64,000 nucleotides of DNA, from assembly GCF_029541745.1 (NCBI RefSeq), contig NZ_CP089746.1:5155559-5219558 (forward strand). Reading direction: 5' to 3'. Below, piece after piece: positions 25,102-34,062 of the stretch; positions within the stretch are counted from its first letter, which is position 1, and each line of letters starts with the position of its first letter. The notes below the pieces were generated by a model. That model did not search any database. It was not told the origin of the DNA and saw nothing but the letters and a program-made list of their open reading frames with translations. This stretch comes from Streptomyces sp. LX-29. GTDB lineage: Bacteria; Actinomycetota; Actinomycetes; Streptomycetales; Streptomycetaceae. A program made the translations under genes and the position numbers.

Positions 25102-25496
25102 ACCCCCATGAGGACGGGCTGAAGCGCCCGGTCACCGGCAGTCTGGTGAAGATCCTGATCCACAGCCGGGACGATCGCGGCATGGTGCTGGAGGAGTACG
25201 CCAGCCGCTGTGTGCGCCGCGAGGAGATCCACGAACTGGTCACCACCGACCAGCACGACCCGGCCCCGGGCGCCGTCGTGGACCGCGTCGGCTTCCTGGG
25301 CTTCGTGGAGATCGCCACCGGAGGCGTCATCGACCGCGGCGACGAGGTGTGGGCCGACGGCCATCTGATCGGCACCGTGCTCGGCTTCGACGCCTGCCAC
25401 TTCCCCAACCACTACAACGTCCTGATCGCGGTCGACAAGACGGCCACCGGCCCGGACCTCGGACTCACCCCGGAGATGGAGGTGCGCTTTGGCTGA
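25098..25496 (+). CDS. Small uncharacterised protein (possibly DUF6917-like)
   Basis: A 132-residue soluble protein that I cannot assign to a characterised family; I think it may be the DUF6917 group, but this is from memory. It has a beta-rich pattern: [73 protein letters not shown], ending EMEVRFG. Conserved-looking His, Asp and Cys residues ([12 protein letters not shown]) could bind metal or substrate. The GTG start overlaps the preceding TGA and its end overlaps the DXS start by eight bases, so it is translated in step with both neighbours and is presumably a pathway component. Confidence 0.6.
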   Translation: MNPHEDGLKRPVTGSLVKILIHSRDDRGMVLEEYASRCVRREEIHELVTTDQHDPAPGAVVDRVGFLGFVEIATGGVIDRGDEVWADGHLIGTVLGFDACHFPNHYNVLIAVDKTATGPDLGLTPEMEVRFG

Positions 25497-27396
25497 GCCG
25501 CCCACCCCGCTGCTGGACACCGTCACCGGCCCGGAGCGCCTGCGGGCGCTGGACCCGTCCCGGCTGCCCGAGCTCGCCCGCGAGATCCGCGAGTTCCTCA
25601 TCGCCGCCGTCTCGCGGACCGGCGGCCACCTCGGCCCCAACCTCGGCGTGGTCGAGCTGACCATCGCCCTGCACCGGGTCTTCGACTCCCCGCGCGACCG
25701 CCTGCTGTGGGACACCGGCCACCAGACCTACGTCCACAAACTGCTCACCGGTCGCAAGGACTTCTCCCGGCTGCGCAGCCGCGGCGGGCTCTCCGGCTAC
25801 CCCAGCCAGGACGAGTCCGAGCACGACGTCATCGAGAACTCACACGCCTCGACCGCGCTGAGCTACGCCGACGGCCTCGCCAAGGCGCACCGGCTGCGCG
25901 GCCTGACCGGCCGCCACGTGGTCGCGGTCATCGGCGACGGCGCGCTCACCGGCGGCATGGCCTGGGAGGCGCTCAACAACATCGCCGCCGCCAAGGACCT
26001 GCCGCTGATCATCGTCGTCAACGACAACGGCCGTTCCTACGCCCCCACCCGGGGCGGGCTCGCCGACCACCTCACCACGCTGCGCACCACCCAGGGCTAC
26101 GAGCGCTTCCTGCGCTGGGGCAAGGACCGGCTGCGCGACAGACCCCTCGGCGGCCCGCTCTACGACGCGCTGCACGGGGCGAAGAAGGGGCTGAAGGACC
26201 TCGTCGCCCCGCAGGGACTCTTCGAGGACCTGGGGCTGAAGTACGTCGGGCCGGTGGACGGCCACGACACGGCGGCGGTGGAGGCGGCGCTGGCCCGCGC
26301 CAAGGCGTTCGGCGGGCCCGTCATCGTGCACTGCATCACCCGCAAGGGCCACGGCCACCCGCCCGCCGAGGCGCACGAGCTGGACCGCTTCCACGCCATC
26401 GGCGCGGTCGCCACGCCCGGCGCCCGGCCGGCCGGACCCTCCTGGACCTCGGTGTTCGCGAAGGAGATGGTCGAGGTCGGGGCGGAGCGGGAGGACGTCG
26501 TCGCCATCACCGCCGCCATGCTGCAACCGGTGGGCCTGGACGCCTTCGCGACCGCCTACCCGGAGCGGGTCTTCGACGTGGGGATCGCCGAGCAGCACGC
26601 GGTGACCTCGGCGGCCGGCCTCGCCCTCGGCGGACTGCACCCGGTGGTGGCCGTCTACGCCACCTTCCTCAACCGCGCCTTCGACCAGGTGCTGATGGAT
26701 GTGGCGCTGCACCGCTGCGGGGTGACCTTCGTCCTGGACCGGGCGGGCGCCACCGGCAACGACGGCCCCAGCCACAACGGCATGTGGGACCTGTCCATCC
26801 TCCAGGCCGTCCCCGGCCTACGGATCGCCGCGCCGCGCGACGGCACCCGGCTGCGGGCCCAACTGCGCCAGGCGGTGGCGGTGACCGACGGCCCGACCGT
26901 GGTCCGCTTCCCCAAGGGGGCGGTCGCGGCCGACACCGAGCCGGTCGCCACTGTCGGCGGCGTGGACGTCCTGGCCCGACCGCGCGGCACCCACCGCGTC
27001 GACGTGCTGCTGGTCTCCGTCGGAGCCATGGCCGCCACCGCGCTCGCCGCCGCCCGGGAGCTCGCCGACCGCGGGATCACGGCCACCGTGGTGGACCCGT
27101 GCTGGGTCAAGCCGGTCGCCCCGGCCCTGGTGCGGCTCGCCGCGGACCACGCGCTGGTGGCCACCGTCGAGGACAACGGCCGGGTGGGCGGGGTGGGCGG
27201 CGCCATCGCCCAGGCGGTGCGGGACGGCGGGGTCGCCACCCCCGTCCACACCTTCGGCCTGACCCAGAAGTTCTTCGACCACGGCAGCCGCGCCGAGCTG
27301 CTGACCGAGGCCGGACTCCAACCCGCGACCCTCGCCGACGACATCGCCGAGGCGCTGGCGGCGGCCGGCGCCGCCCGACTGAAGGGGGCCTCATGA
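25489..27396 (+). CDS. dxs: 1-deoxy-D-xylulose-5-phosphate synthase
   Basis: A 635-residue DXS, the normal family length. It condenses pyruvate and D-glyceraldehyde 3-phosphate to DXP using thiamine diphosphate, the first step of the MEP isoprenoid pathway. Diagnostic residues are present: [24 protein letters not shown], the ThDP motif [15 protein letters not shown] ending in VVNDNGRS, the catalytic Glu in [22 protein letters not shown] and VLDRAG, and the C-terminal FFDHGSR. It therefore looks active and is not a transketolase. The start is TTG at 25489, overlapping the small gene upstream; ispG follows by ATGA overlap. Presence inside a secondary-metabolite-type operon suggests an extra copy to boost isoprenoid supply, or to make DXP for a dedicated route. 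Confidence 0.93.
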   Translation: MAEPPTPLLDTVTGPERLRALDPSRLPELAREIREFLIAAVSRTGGHLGPNLGVVELTIALHRVFDSPRDRLLWDTGHQTYVHKLLTGRKDFSRLRSRGGLSGYPSQDESEHDVIENSHASTALSYADGLAKAHRLRGLTGRHVVAVIGDGALTGGMAWEALNNIAAAKDLPLIIVVNDNGRSYAPTRGGLADHLTTLRTTQGYERFLRWGKDRLRDRPLGGPLYDALHGAKKGLKDLVAPQGLFEDLGLKYVGPVDGHDTAAVEAALARAKAFGGPVIVHCITRKGHGHPPAEAHELDRFHAIGAVATPGARPAGPSWTSVFAKEMVEVGAEREDVVAITAAMLQPVGLDAFATAYPERVFDVGIAEQHAVTSAAGLALGGLHPVVAVYATFLNRAFDQVLMDVALHRCGVTFVLDRAGATGNDGPSHNGMWDLSILQAVPGLRIAAPRDGTRLRAQLRQAVAVTDGPTVVRFPKGAVAADTEPVATVGGVDVLARPRGTHRVDVLLVSVGAMAATALAAARELADRGITATVVDPCWVKPVAPALVRLAADHALVATVEDNGRVGGVGGAIAQAVRDGGVATPVHTFGLTQKFFDHGSRAELLTEAGLQPATLADDIAEALAAAGAARLKGAS

Positions 27397-28547
27397 CCGC
27401 CGTCTCACTCGGCATCCCGGCCGTCCCGACCACCCTCGCCCCGCGCCGGGCCAGCCGACGGATCCAGGTGGGGTCGGTGGCGGTGGGCGGGGGTGCGCCG
27501 GTGTCGGTGCAGTCCATGACGACGACGGTGACGGCGGACATCGGTGCGACGTTGCAGCAGATCGCGGAGTTGACGGCCTCGGGTTGTCAGATCGTGCGGG
27601 TGGCGTGTCCGTCGCAGGATGACGCGGAGGCGTTGTCGGTGATCGCGAGGAAGTCGCAGATCCCGGTGATCGCGGATATCCACTTCCAGCCGAAGTACGT
27701 GTTCGCGGCGATCGACGCCGGTTGTGCGGCGGTGCGGGTCAATCCGGGCAATATCCGGCAGTTCGACGACAAGGTGAAGGAGATCGCGAAGGCGGCGTCC
27801 GACGCCGGTGTCCCGATCCGTATCGGTGTCAACGCCGGCTCTCTCGACAAGCGGCTGCTGGCCAAGTACGGCAAGGCCACCCCGGAGGCGCTGGTGGAGT
27901 CGGCGCTGTGGGAGTGCTCGCTGTTCGAGGAGCACGGCTTCAGGGACATCAAGATCTCCGTCAAGCACAACGACCCGGTGGTCATGGTCAACGCCTACCG
28001 GCAGCTCGCCGCCCAGTGCGACTACCCGCTCCACCTGGGCGTCACCGAGGCGGGCCCCGCCTTCCAGGGCACCATCAAGTCCGCGGTGGCCTTCGGTGCC
28101 CTGCTCTCGGAGGGCATCGGCGACACCATCCGCGTCTCCCTCTCCGCCCCGCCGGCGGAGGAGGTCAAGGTCGGCATCCAGATCCTGGAGTCGCTCAACC
28201 TGCGCCAGCGCCGTCTGGAGATCGTCTCTTGCCCGTCCTGTGGTCGTGCCCAGGTGGACGTCTACAAGCTGGCCGATCAGGTGACGGCGGGTCTGGAGGG
28301 CATGGAGGTGCCGCTGCGGGTGGCGGTGATGGGCTGTGTGGTGAACGGTCCCGGTGAGGCTCGGGAGGCCGACCTCGGGGTGGCCTCGGGCAACGGTAAG
28401 GGGCAGATCTTCGTGAAGGGCGAGGTGATCAAGACGGTGCCCGAGTCGAAGATCGTCGAGACCCTCATCGAAGAGGCCATGAAGCTCGCCGAGCGGATGG
28501 AGCAGGACGGCACCCCCTCGGGCAAGCCCGAGGTCGACGTCGCCTGA
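27393..28547 (+). CDS. ispG: 4-hydroxy-3-methylbut-2-en-1-yl diphosphate synthase
   Basis: A 384-residue IspG (GcpE), an iron-sulfur enzyme that reductively opens MEcPP to HMBPP, the penultimate MEP step. Signatures: [10 protein letters not shown] at the start of the barrel, [39 protein letters not shown] and [12 protein letters not shown]. The [4Fe-4S] ligands are in VSCPSCGR and [15 protein letters not shown] overlap couples it to dxs. Segments around 27470-27720 and 28220-28440 use many G/T-ending codons while the middle and dxs favour C, a mosaic pattern suggesting recombination with, or derivation from, a housekeeping ispG. The operon ends just after it at a strong terminator. Confidence 0.93.
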   Translation: MTAVSLGIPAVPTTLAPRRASRRIQVGSVAVGGGAPVSVQSMTTTVTADIGATLQQIAELTASGCQIVRVACPSQDDAEALSVIARKSQIPVIADIHFQPKYVFAAIDAGCAAVRVNPGNIRQFDDKVKEIAKAASDAGVPIRIGVNAGSLDKRLLAKYGKATPEALVESALWECSLFEEHGFRDIKISVKHNDPVVMVNAYRQLAAQCDYPLHLGVTEAGPAFQGTIKSAVAFGALLSEGIGDTIRVSLSAPPAEEVKVGIQILESLNLRQRRLEIVSCPSCGRAQVDVYKLADQVTAGLEGMEVPLRVAVMGCVVNGPGEAREADLGVASGNGKGQIFVKGEVIKTVPESKIVETLIEEAMKLAERMEQDGTPSGKPEVDVA

Positions 28548-28592
28548 GCGGAGCCCCTTCGACGGATTCCCCCACCACGACGGATTCAGGAA

Positions 28593-28632
28593 GCCCCCGA
28601 TACGACATCAGGTGTCGTATCGGGGGCCTTTT
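28593..28632 (+). terminator. Intrinsic terminator of the dxs-ispG operon
   Basis: A perfect 15-bp stem (GCCCCCGATACGACA at 28593-28607 with its complement at 28613-28627), a five-base loop and a following CTTTT run. It separates the eight-gene operon from the aminotransferase genes. Confidence 0.9.
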
Positions 28633-28730
28633 CCATACCCGGGCCCATGACAAGCCCTGCTAATGGCGCGAAGGACCGGCAATTTATTGTCCGTAGCGGC
28701 ACAAGCGCGCACGTCCGTAGCGTCATTCCC

Positions 28731-29918
28731 ATGCCGACCACGTCAATTCCGCGCCAGGCGCCACCGGTTCCGTTCTTCACCCAGGCGGAAAGCTTCACCG
28801 AGCTGTGGCCGCTCATCGCTCGGCACACCGATGACGTCTTCGACCGCGGCAAGTTCTCCCATGGCCGTAAGGTCGCCGAACTGGAAAGCGCCATCGCCGG
28901 ATACACCGGCGCCCGGCACGCCGTGGCGGTCAACAGCGGCACCGACGCCCTGGTCCTCCTGTTGCGCGCGGCGGGCGTCGAGCCGGGCGACGAGGTCATC
29001 GTCCCCGCCTTCAGCTTCTTCGCCTCCGCCTCCGCCGTCAGCCTGGCCGGGGCCACCCCGGTCTTCGCCGACATCACCGCGGACGGCGACTACGGCATGG
29101 ACGCAGGCTCCGCCGAGGCGGCGATCACCGATCGCACCCGCGCCCTGCTGCCCGTGCACCTCTTCAGCCAGCTCGCCGACATGGCGGCGCTCTCCCAGCT
29201 GGCCCACCGCCACGAGCTGACCCTGCTGGAGGACAGCGCCGAGGCCATCGGGATGCGCTGGAACGGCACCCACGCCGGCCTGCTGGGCGCCGGCGGCGTG
29301 CTGTCCTTCTTCCCCACCAAGACCCTCGGCGCGCTGGGCGACGCCGGGATGATCCTCACCGATGACGAGCAGGTGGCCGAGCGGGCCGGGGTGCTGCGCC
29401 ACCACGGCCGGATGGGCCGGACCATCGACCACATCGCGGGGATCTCCAACCTCTCCGGGGTCTCCGGCACCAACAGCAAGATGGACGACGTCCAGGCGGC
29501 GGTGCTGCTGGCCAAGCTGACCCGACTGGACCAGGACATCGCCCGCCGCGCCGAGCTCGCCGCCGCCTACACCGAACGGCTGGCCGGCGCCGACGGGGTG
29601 CTGGCCGTGCCCCGCCGGGTGCCGCGGCCGGTCGCCAGCGACCCGGTCCACTACGTCTACCTCGTCGAGGTCGAGCGGCGGGACGAGCTGGTGGCCCATC
29701 TGACCGCCCGCTCGATCGGCACCGAGACCTACTACCCCCGGCCGCTGCACCTCCAGCCCTGCTACGCCGGGCACCCGGACCACCGCGCGGGCCGCTTCCC
29801 CGTCGCCGAGGCCGCCTGCGAGCGGACCGTCGCGCTGCCGCTCTACCCGGACCTCACCGAGGAGCAGCTCGACACGGTGTGCACCGCGATCTTCGACTTC
29901 TACGCCGGGAGGCGGTGA
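28731..29918 (+). CDS. DegT/DnrJ/EryC1 family PLP-dependent aminotransferase (first)
   Basis: A 395-residue sugar-aminotransferase-type protein. Motifs: AVNSGTDALVLLLRA, GDEVIVPAFSFFASASAV, LLEDSAEAIG with the PLP-binding Asp, and SFFPTKTLGALGDAG with the Schiff-base lysine. The C-terminal GTETYYPRPLHLQPCY is the family's substrate loop. It uses glutamate or glutamine to aminate a keto-sugar or cyclitol. ATG 28731 (MPTTSIPRQ) is chosen; the open frame continues to 28647 but that part is not family-like, and neither start has a good ribosome site, so a short leader is possible. It is followed two bases later by a second DegT gene. Confidence 0.87.
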   Translation: MPTTSIPRQAPPVPFFTQAESFTELWPLIARHTDDVFDRGKFSHGRKVAELESAIAGYTGARHAVAVNSGTDALVLLLRAAGVEPGDEVIVPAFSFFASASAVSLAGATPVFADITADGDYGMDAGSAEAAITDRTRALLPVHLFSQLADMAALSQLAHRHELTLLEDSAEAIGMRWNGTHAGLLGAGGVLSFFPTKTLGALGDAGMILTDDEQVAERAGVLRHHGRMGRTIDHIAGISNLSGVSGTNSKMDDVQAAVLLAKLTRLDQDIARRAELAAAYTERLAGADGVLAVPRRVPRPVASDPVHYVYLVEVERRDELVAHLTARSIGTETYYPRPLHLQPCYAGHPDHRAGRFPVAEAACERTVALPLYPDLTEEQLDTVCTAIFDFYAGRR

Positions 29919-29920
29919 CG

Positions 29921-31039
29921 ATGTCCCTCATCCCCTTCTTCCCCCCCGACCTCTTCGAGCAGGACCGCGAGGCGTTCAAGCGGCTGCTGCACGAGGTGGG
30001 GACCGATGCCGAGCAGAAGTTCATCCTGGGCCGGCGCACCGCGGAGCTGGAGGCGGAGCTCGCCCGCTCCACCGGGGCCGAGCACGTCATCGCCTGCTCC
30101 AGCGGCACCGGCGGGCTCAACCTCGCCGTCCAGGCGCTGGGCGTCGGGCCCGGCGACGAGGTCATCGTGCCCGCCTTCTGCTGCCAGCCGGTGGCCAGTT
30201 CGGTGGCCAACCTGGGAGCGACCCCCGTCTTCGCCGACGTCGACCCGCACACCATGGTGATCGACCCGGACGCCGTGGAGCGGCTGATCACCGAGCGGAC
30301 CCGGGCCGTCATGCCGGCCCATGTCTTCTCGGTCATGGCGGACATGCCGCGCCTCAAGAAGATCGCGCAGCGGCAGGGCATCCCCGTCATCGAGGACGCG
30401 GCGGTGGCCGAGGGCGCGGTCCTGGACGGTGTCCCCTCGGGACGCTGGGGGGACCTGGGAGTCTTCTCGTTCTTCCAGGTCAAGGCGTTCGGCACAGCCG
30501 GCGAGGGCGGGGTGGTGCTCACCGACGACCCGGAGCTGGCGCGCACCGTGCGGATGCTGCGCAACCACGGCCAGGACGGCGTCCACCGCTTCCTGCACCA
30601 CCGCGTGGGCCAGAACAGCCGCTTCGACGAGATCCTCGCCGCCTTCCAACTGCACCGGCACGGCGGCTTCGCCGACCGGCTGGAACGGCGCGCCCGCATC
30701 GCCGACTACTACACCGAGCGCTTCGCGCCGCTGGCCGAGCGCGGTCTGCTCGCCCCGCCCGCCGGGCGCAACGGCCGCTGCTACTACGTCTACTCGCTGC
30801 TGGTCCGGCGTCGCGGCGATCTGCGCGCCTGGCTGACCGAGAAGAACATCGGCAGCCACGTCTACTACCCCGTACCGCTGCCCCGCCAGCCCGCCTTCGA
30901 GCGGTACGCGCCGGACGGCGTCGAGTGGCCCGGCGCCCAGCACGCCAGCGACCACAACCTGGCCATCCCCATCTGGCCACACCTCACCGATGCGCAGGTC
31001 ACCTATATCGCCGACGCGATCTGCGAATTCTTCGACTGA
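29921..31039 (+). CDS. DegT/DnrJ/EryC1 family PLP-dependent aminotransferase (second)
   Basis: A 372-residue DegT protein. ACSSGTGGLNLAVQALGVGPGDEVIVPAF, VIEDAAVAEG and SFFQVKAFGTAGEGGV carry the cofactor residues, including the Schiff-base Lys. SHVYYPVPLPRQPAF is the C-terminal loop. It has diverged well away from the preceding paralogue, so the two enzymes probably aminate different keto substrates. GGGAGG eight bases before ATG 29921 sets the start. It lies between the first DegT gene and the nucleotide-sugar dehydrogenase and is presumably co-transcribed with both. Confidence 0.87.
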   Translation: MSLIPFFPPDLFEQDREAFKRLLHEVGTDAEQKFILGRRTAELEAELARSTGAEHVIACSSGTGGLNLAVQALGVGPGDEVIVPAFCCQPVASSVANLGATPVFADVDPHTMVIDPDAVERLITERTRAVMPAHVFSVMADMPRLKKIAQRQGIPVIEDAAVAEGAVLDGVPSGRWGDLGVFSFFQVKAFGTAGEGGVVLTDDPELARTVRMLRNHGQDGVHRFLHHRVGQNSRFDEILAAFQLHRHGGFADRLERRARIADYYTERFAPLAERGLLAPPAGRNGRCYYVYSLLVRRRGDLRAWLTEKNIGSHVYYPVPLPRQPAFERYAPDGVEWPGAQHASDHNLAIPIWPHLTDAQVTYIADAICEFFD

Positions 31040-31055
31040 GCACGGAGGAGCTTCG

Positions 31056-32318
31056 ATGACCACGAAACTGGTCGTGATAGGTCAGGGGTACGTGGGGCTG
31101 CCGCTGGCGGTCGCGGCGGCCGAAGGCGGCTTCCACGTCGTCGGATACGACATCGACGAGCGGCGCGTGGACAAGCTCGCGGCCGGGGACAGCTACGTCG
31201 GGGACGTGGCGGCGGAGCGGCTGCGCGCGATCCTCGACCGGGGCACCTACCGGCCCAGCATCGACCCCGACGACCTGGACGGCTTCGACATCGCCGTCAT
31301 CACCGTGCCCACCCCGCTGCACGAGGGCGTCCCCGACCTGAGCTACATCGAGTCCGCGGGTGAGGCCCTCGCCTCACGGCTGCGCCCCGGGGCCACCGTG
31401 ATCCTGGAGTCCACCAGCTACCCGGGCACCACCGAGGAGGTGCTGGCCCCGCTGCTGCACAAGGGCTCCGACCTCGCGCCGGGCGTCGACTTCCACCTCG
31501 GCTACAGCCCCGAGCGCATCGACCCCGGTAACGCGCGATGGACCTTCGAGACCACCCCCAAGGTGGTCTCCGGGGTCGACGCCGCCTCGCTGGAGCGGGT
31601 CCGGGCGTTCTACGCGACGATCGTCGAGGAGGTGGTGGTCGCCCCCTCGCCGCGCGTGGCGGAGCTGGCCAAGGTGCTGGAGAACACCTTTCGGCACGTC
31701 AACATCGCCCTGGTCAACGAGCTGGCCACGCACGCCGAACACATCGGGGTCGACGTCTGGGACGCCCTGGAGATCGCCTCCACCAAGCCGTTCGGCTTCA
31801 TGCGCTTCACCCCGGGGCCGGGGGTGGGCGGACACTGTCTGCCGGTGGACCCGCTGTATCTGTCCTGGAAGGTGGAGCGGACCCACGGCAAGCGGTTCCG
31901 CCTGGTGGAGCTGGCCGACGAGCTCAACAACCAGATGCCCGAGTACGTGGTGCGGCGGCTCACCCGGGGCCTGGACCGGCGGCGGCAGACCGTCACCGGC
32001 TCCCGGATCCTCATGCTGGGGCTGGCCTACAAGGCCAACACCGGGGACGTGCGCGAGTCCCCGGCGCTGCCCATCGCCCGGATGCTGATCGAGGCGGGCG
32101 CCGCGGTGCGGGTGGCCGATCCGCATGTGACCGAGGGGCCGGACATCCCCGGCCTCACCCGGGTGGAGCCGACGCCGGAGGAGCTGGCGGCGGCCCACGC
32201 GGTGCTCATCACCACCGACCACGACGCCTTCGACTACGCCGCGGTGGCCGCCCACGCCCGCTATGTCTTCGACTGCCGCCACCGCATCCCGCCGGCCGAG
32301 CACATCGAGTCGCTCTGA
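31056..32318 (+). CDS. UDP-N-acetylhexosamine-type nucleotide-sugar 6-dehydrogenase (WecC/WbpA-like)
   Basis: A 420-residue UDP-sugar dehydrogenase. KLVVIGQGYVGLPLAVAAA is the NAD-binding motif, VTVPTPLHEGVPDLSYIESA is typical of the UDP-HexNAc dehydrogenases, LENTFRHVNIALVNELA holds the catalytic Lys-equivalent region, and GPGVGGHCLPVDPLYLSWK holds the catalytic Cys. It oxidises C6 of a UDP-hexose in two NAD steps to the uronate. GGAGGAG five bases before the ATG marks the start. With DegT aminotransferases next to it and Gfo/Idh enzymes nearby, the set resembles the WbpA-WbpB-WbpE route to amino-uronates. No glycosyltransferase is visible in the window. Confidence 0.88.
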   Translation: MTTKLVVIGQGYVGLPLAVAAAEGGFHVVGYDIDERRVDKLAAGDSYVGDVAAERLRAILDRGTYRPSIDPDDLDGFDIAVITVPTPLHEGVPDLSYIESAGEALASRLRPGATVILESTSYPGTTEEVLAPLLHKGSDLAPGVDFHLGYSPERIDPGNARWTFETTPKVVSGVDAASLERVRAFYATIVEEVVVAPSPRVAELAKVLENTFRHVNIALVNELATHAEHIGVDVWDALEIASTKPFGFMRFTPGPGVGGHCLPVDPLYLSWKVERTHGKRFRLVELADELNNQMPEYVVRRLTRGLDRRRQTVTGSRILMLGLAYKANTGDVRESPALPIARMLIEAGAAVRVADPHVTEGPDIPGLTRVEPTPEELAAAHAVLITTDHDAFDYAAVAAHARYVFDCRHRIPPAEHIESL

Positions 32319-32343
32319 ACCGGGCCGCCGCCCCGGGCGCCGC

Positions 32344-33219
32344 TCAGGGGCGGCCCCGGGGGGCGACGGCGCCCGGACCGTCGTGGCACAGCACCTCGCC
32401 GTCGCCGCCACAACCGGGCAGGTGCACCACGGAGTCGGTGCCGACCGGCTTGTCGATCAGCGGGTCGCAGACCAGCACCGCCTGGTGCAGCTCCTGGATG
32501 CGCGGCGACGGCTCCAGGCCCAGCTCGTCGCGCATCACCTGACGCAGCCGCTGCACCACCTCCAGCGCCTGGGTGCGGCGGCCGGAGCGGTAGAGCGCGA
32601 TCACCAACTGGGCGTGGAGGTACTCCTGGGTGGGGTGCTGGGCGCTGAGCGCGCTCAACTCGCCCAGCAGCTCATGGTGGCGCCCCAGTCGCAGGTCGGC
32701 GTCGATGCGCTGCTCCTGCACGCTGATCCGGTCCTCGGCCAGCCCGACCAGATGCGCCCGGAGCACCGGCCCGGCCTGGACGTCGGACAGGGCCGACCCG
32801 TGCCACATCCGCAGCGCCTCGCCCAGCAGCCGGGAGGCGCCCGCGTCGTCCCGGCGCAGCCGGGCCCGACCCTGGCGGACCAGCGCGGTGAACCGATGGG
32901 CGTCCAGCTCGTCGCCGCGGACGACGAGCAGGTATCCGCCGTCGCGGGTCTCCAGGACCCGCCGGGCCGCCTGGAGCGAGCCGATCCGCGGAATCCGCCC
33001 CAGCGCGCGGCGCAGTTGCAGGATGTACGACTGGATGGTGGAGAGCGCGGTGTTCGGCGGGGCGTCCTCCCAGAGTTCGTCGATGCAGGCGCTGGTGGAG
33101 ACGACCTGATTGGCGTTGAGGAGGAGCAGGGCGAGCAGCTGCCGCTGTTTGGGCGCCGTCGGTGTATAAGAGTGTCCCCCTTCGCTGACGCGAAGGGGGC
33201 CTAATACGGAAAATTCCAT
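32344..33219 (-). CDS. SARP-family transcriptional activator
   Basis: A 291-residue small SARP. The N-terminal OmpR-type winged helix runs MEFSVLGPLRV to GYLLVV (residues 1-95), with APKQRQLLALLLLNANQVVSTSACIDELW typical. The bacterial transcriptional activation domain follows (residues 100-250; YLHAQLVIALYRSGRRTQALEVVQRLRQVMRDELGLEPSPRIQELHQAVL). Such proteins bind direct repeats spaced 11 bp and recruit RNA polymerase to antibiotic promoters. ATG 33219 is preferred over GTG 33234, which sits on top of its ribosome-like GGAAG. A perfect 10-bp hairpin lies within codons 7-15. The direct-repeat array before the PKS gene is a candidate target. Confidence 0.88.
   Translation of the reverse strand: MEFSVLGPLRVSEGGHSYTPTAPKQRQLLALLLLNANQVVSTSACIDELWEDAPPNTALSTIQSYILQLRRALGRIPRIGSLQAARRVLETRDGGYLLVVRGDELDAHRFTALVRQGRARLRRDDAGASRLLGEALRMWHGSALSDVQAGPVLRAHLVGLAEDRISVQEQRIDADLRLGRHHELLGELSALSAQHPTQEYLHAQLVIALYRSGRRTQALEVVQRLRQVMRDELGLEPSPRIQELHQAVLVCDPLIDKPVGTDSVVHLPGCGGDGEVLCHDGPGAVAPRGRP
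33176..33199 (-). other. Perfect hairpin inside the 5' coding part of the SARP gene
   Basis: CCCCCTTCGC (33176-33185) and GCGAAGGGGG (33190-33199) form a 10-bp perfect stem with a four-base loop, 20-43 bases after the SARP start codon. In the mRNA it could slow early translation; no function is proven. Confidence 0.5.
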
Positions 33220-33411
33220 GGCGTTCTCGTACACCTTCCAGGCGAGCGTCCCATCAGGCCCAGCAGTCGGCGGCTCTCGTTCGGCAGCTTAAGGTGAAAC
33301 GGCTGTAGAGGTGGCGGATATCCTAGGCCACGTAAGTGACCGATTCAACAGCATCTTTCCGAACCGGGAATTCCGCTTCTGGTTGCAGCTGTGAAGAGAA
33401 AGCGATGAATT

Positions 33412-34062
33412 TCATTCCGTGTCCGGAAGCTGCCAACGATTTTTTCGTTCGTAGCGCGGACGCCAGAGTGTGCGGAATTTCAGCCGGGTGACGGGGGAGA
33501 GCAGCCCCAGCACCTCGCGCCGGGTGTGCCGGGGGGCGCCGTCCAGCAGCCAGGGGAGGAAGGTCGCGGCGCCCTCGGGGCCCAGCAGGCGTCGCTGCAC
33601 CTGCTCGAAGACCCGCCACTCCCACTCGTCGGCCATGGCCAGGGCCAGCGGGAGCGCCGCCTCCTCCTCGTGGTCGAGGTGGGCCAGCAGGGCGGTGCAG
33701 AAGTCCGCGGCGAGCTCGGGTAACCGGGTCGGCCGCTCCCCGGTGAGCGCGTCGTCGATCCTCGCCATCAGGGGCTGCAGGCCGGCGTGCTCGGCCTCCA
33801 TGGCGGCCAGGGTCGTCAGGTTCCGGTGACCGGCGCCCGGCTTGTACCGCAGGGCCGGCCAGAGGGCGACGTCCTCGGCCGTCTGGTGGATCGACAGATA
33901 GCGCCGGAAGAGCTTCCAGTCCGGCCCGAGCGCCGAGGGGTCGGCGACGCCGGCGGACGACACCAGGAGCGCCGCCTCGCGCCGGAAGGCGTCGTGCAGC
34001 GCGTAAAGCAACGACGCGCGCCTCCTGTGGCTTTGCGCCCGGGGTGCCGCTTTGGTGCTCAA
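33412..34062 (-). CDS. Hemerythrin HHE-domain protein
   Basis: A 216-residue all-helical protein with the HHE pattern of iron-binding hemerythrin-like domains: FRRYLSIHQTAEDVALWPAL, MEAEHAGLQPLM, and LLAHLDHEEEAALPLA. The repeated His and Glu residues would hold a di-iron centre that binds oxygen or senses redox state. The TTG at 34062 is chosen because AGGAG lies seven bases upstream; a GTG at 34095 is the alternative. It has a TTA codon (33721-33723, codon 114), so it is likely bldA-dependent like cluster genes. It lies between SARP and amidase genes in the same direction; a link to the pathway is possible but unproven. Confidence 0.75.
   Translation of the reverse strand: MSTKAAPRAQSHRRRASLLYALHDAFRREAALLVSSAGVADPSALGPDWKLFRRYLSIHQTAEDVALWPALRYKPGAGHRNLTTLAAMEAEHAGLQPLMARIDDALTGERPTRLPELAADFCTALLAHLDHEEEAALPLALAMADEWEWRVFEQVQRRLLGPEGAATFLPWLLDGAPRHTRREVLGLLSPVTRLKFRTLWRPRYERKNRWQLPDTE

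Noticed and set aside
25489-27396. Transketolase or acetoin dehydrogenase identity
   Set aside because: Single chain of DXS length with the DXS-specific motifs ([26 protein letters not shown]).
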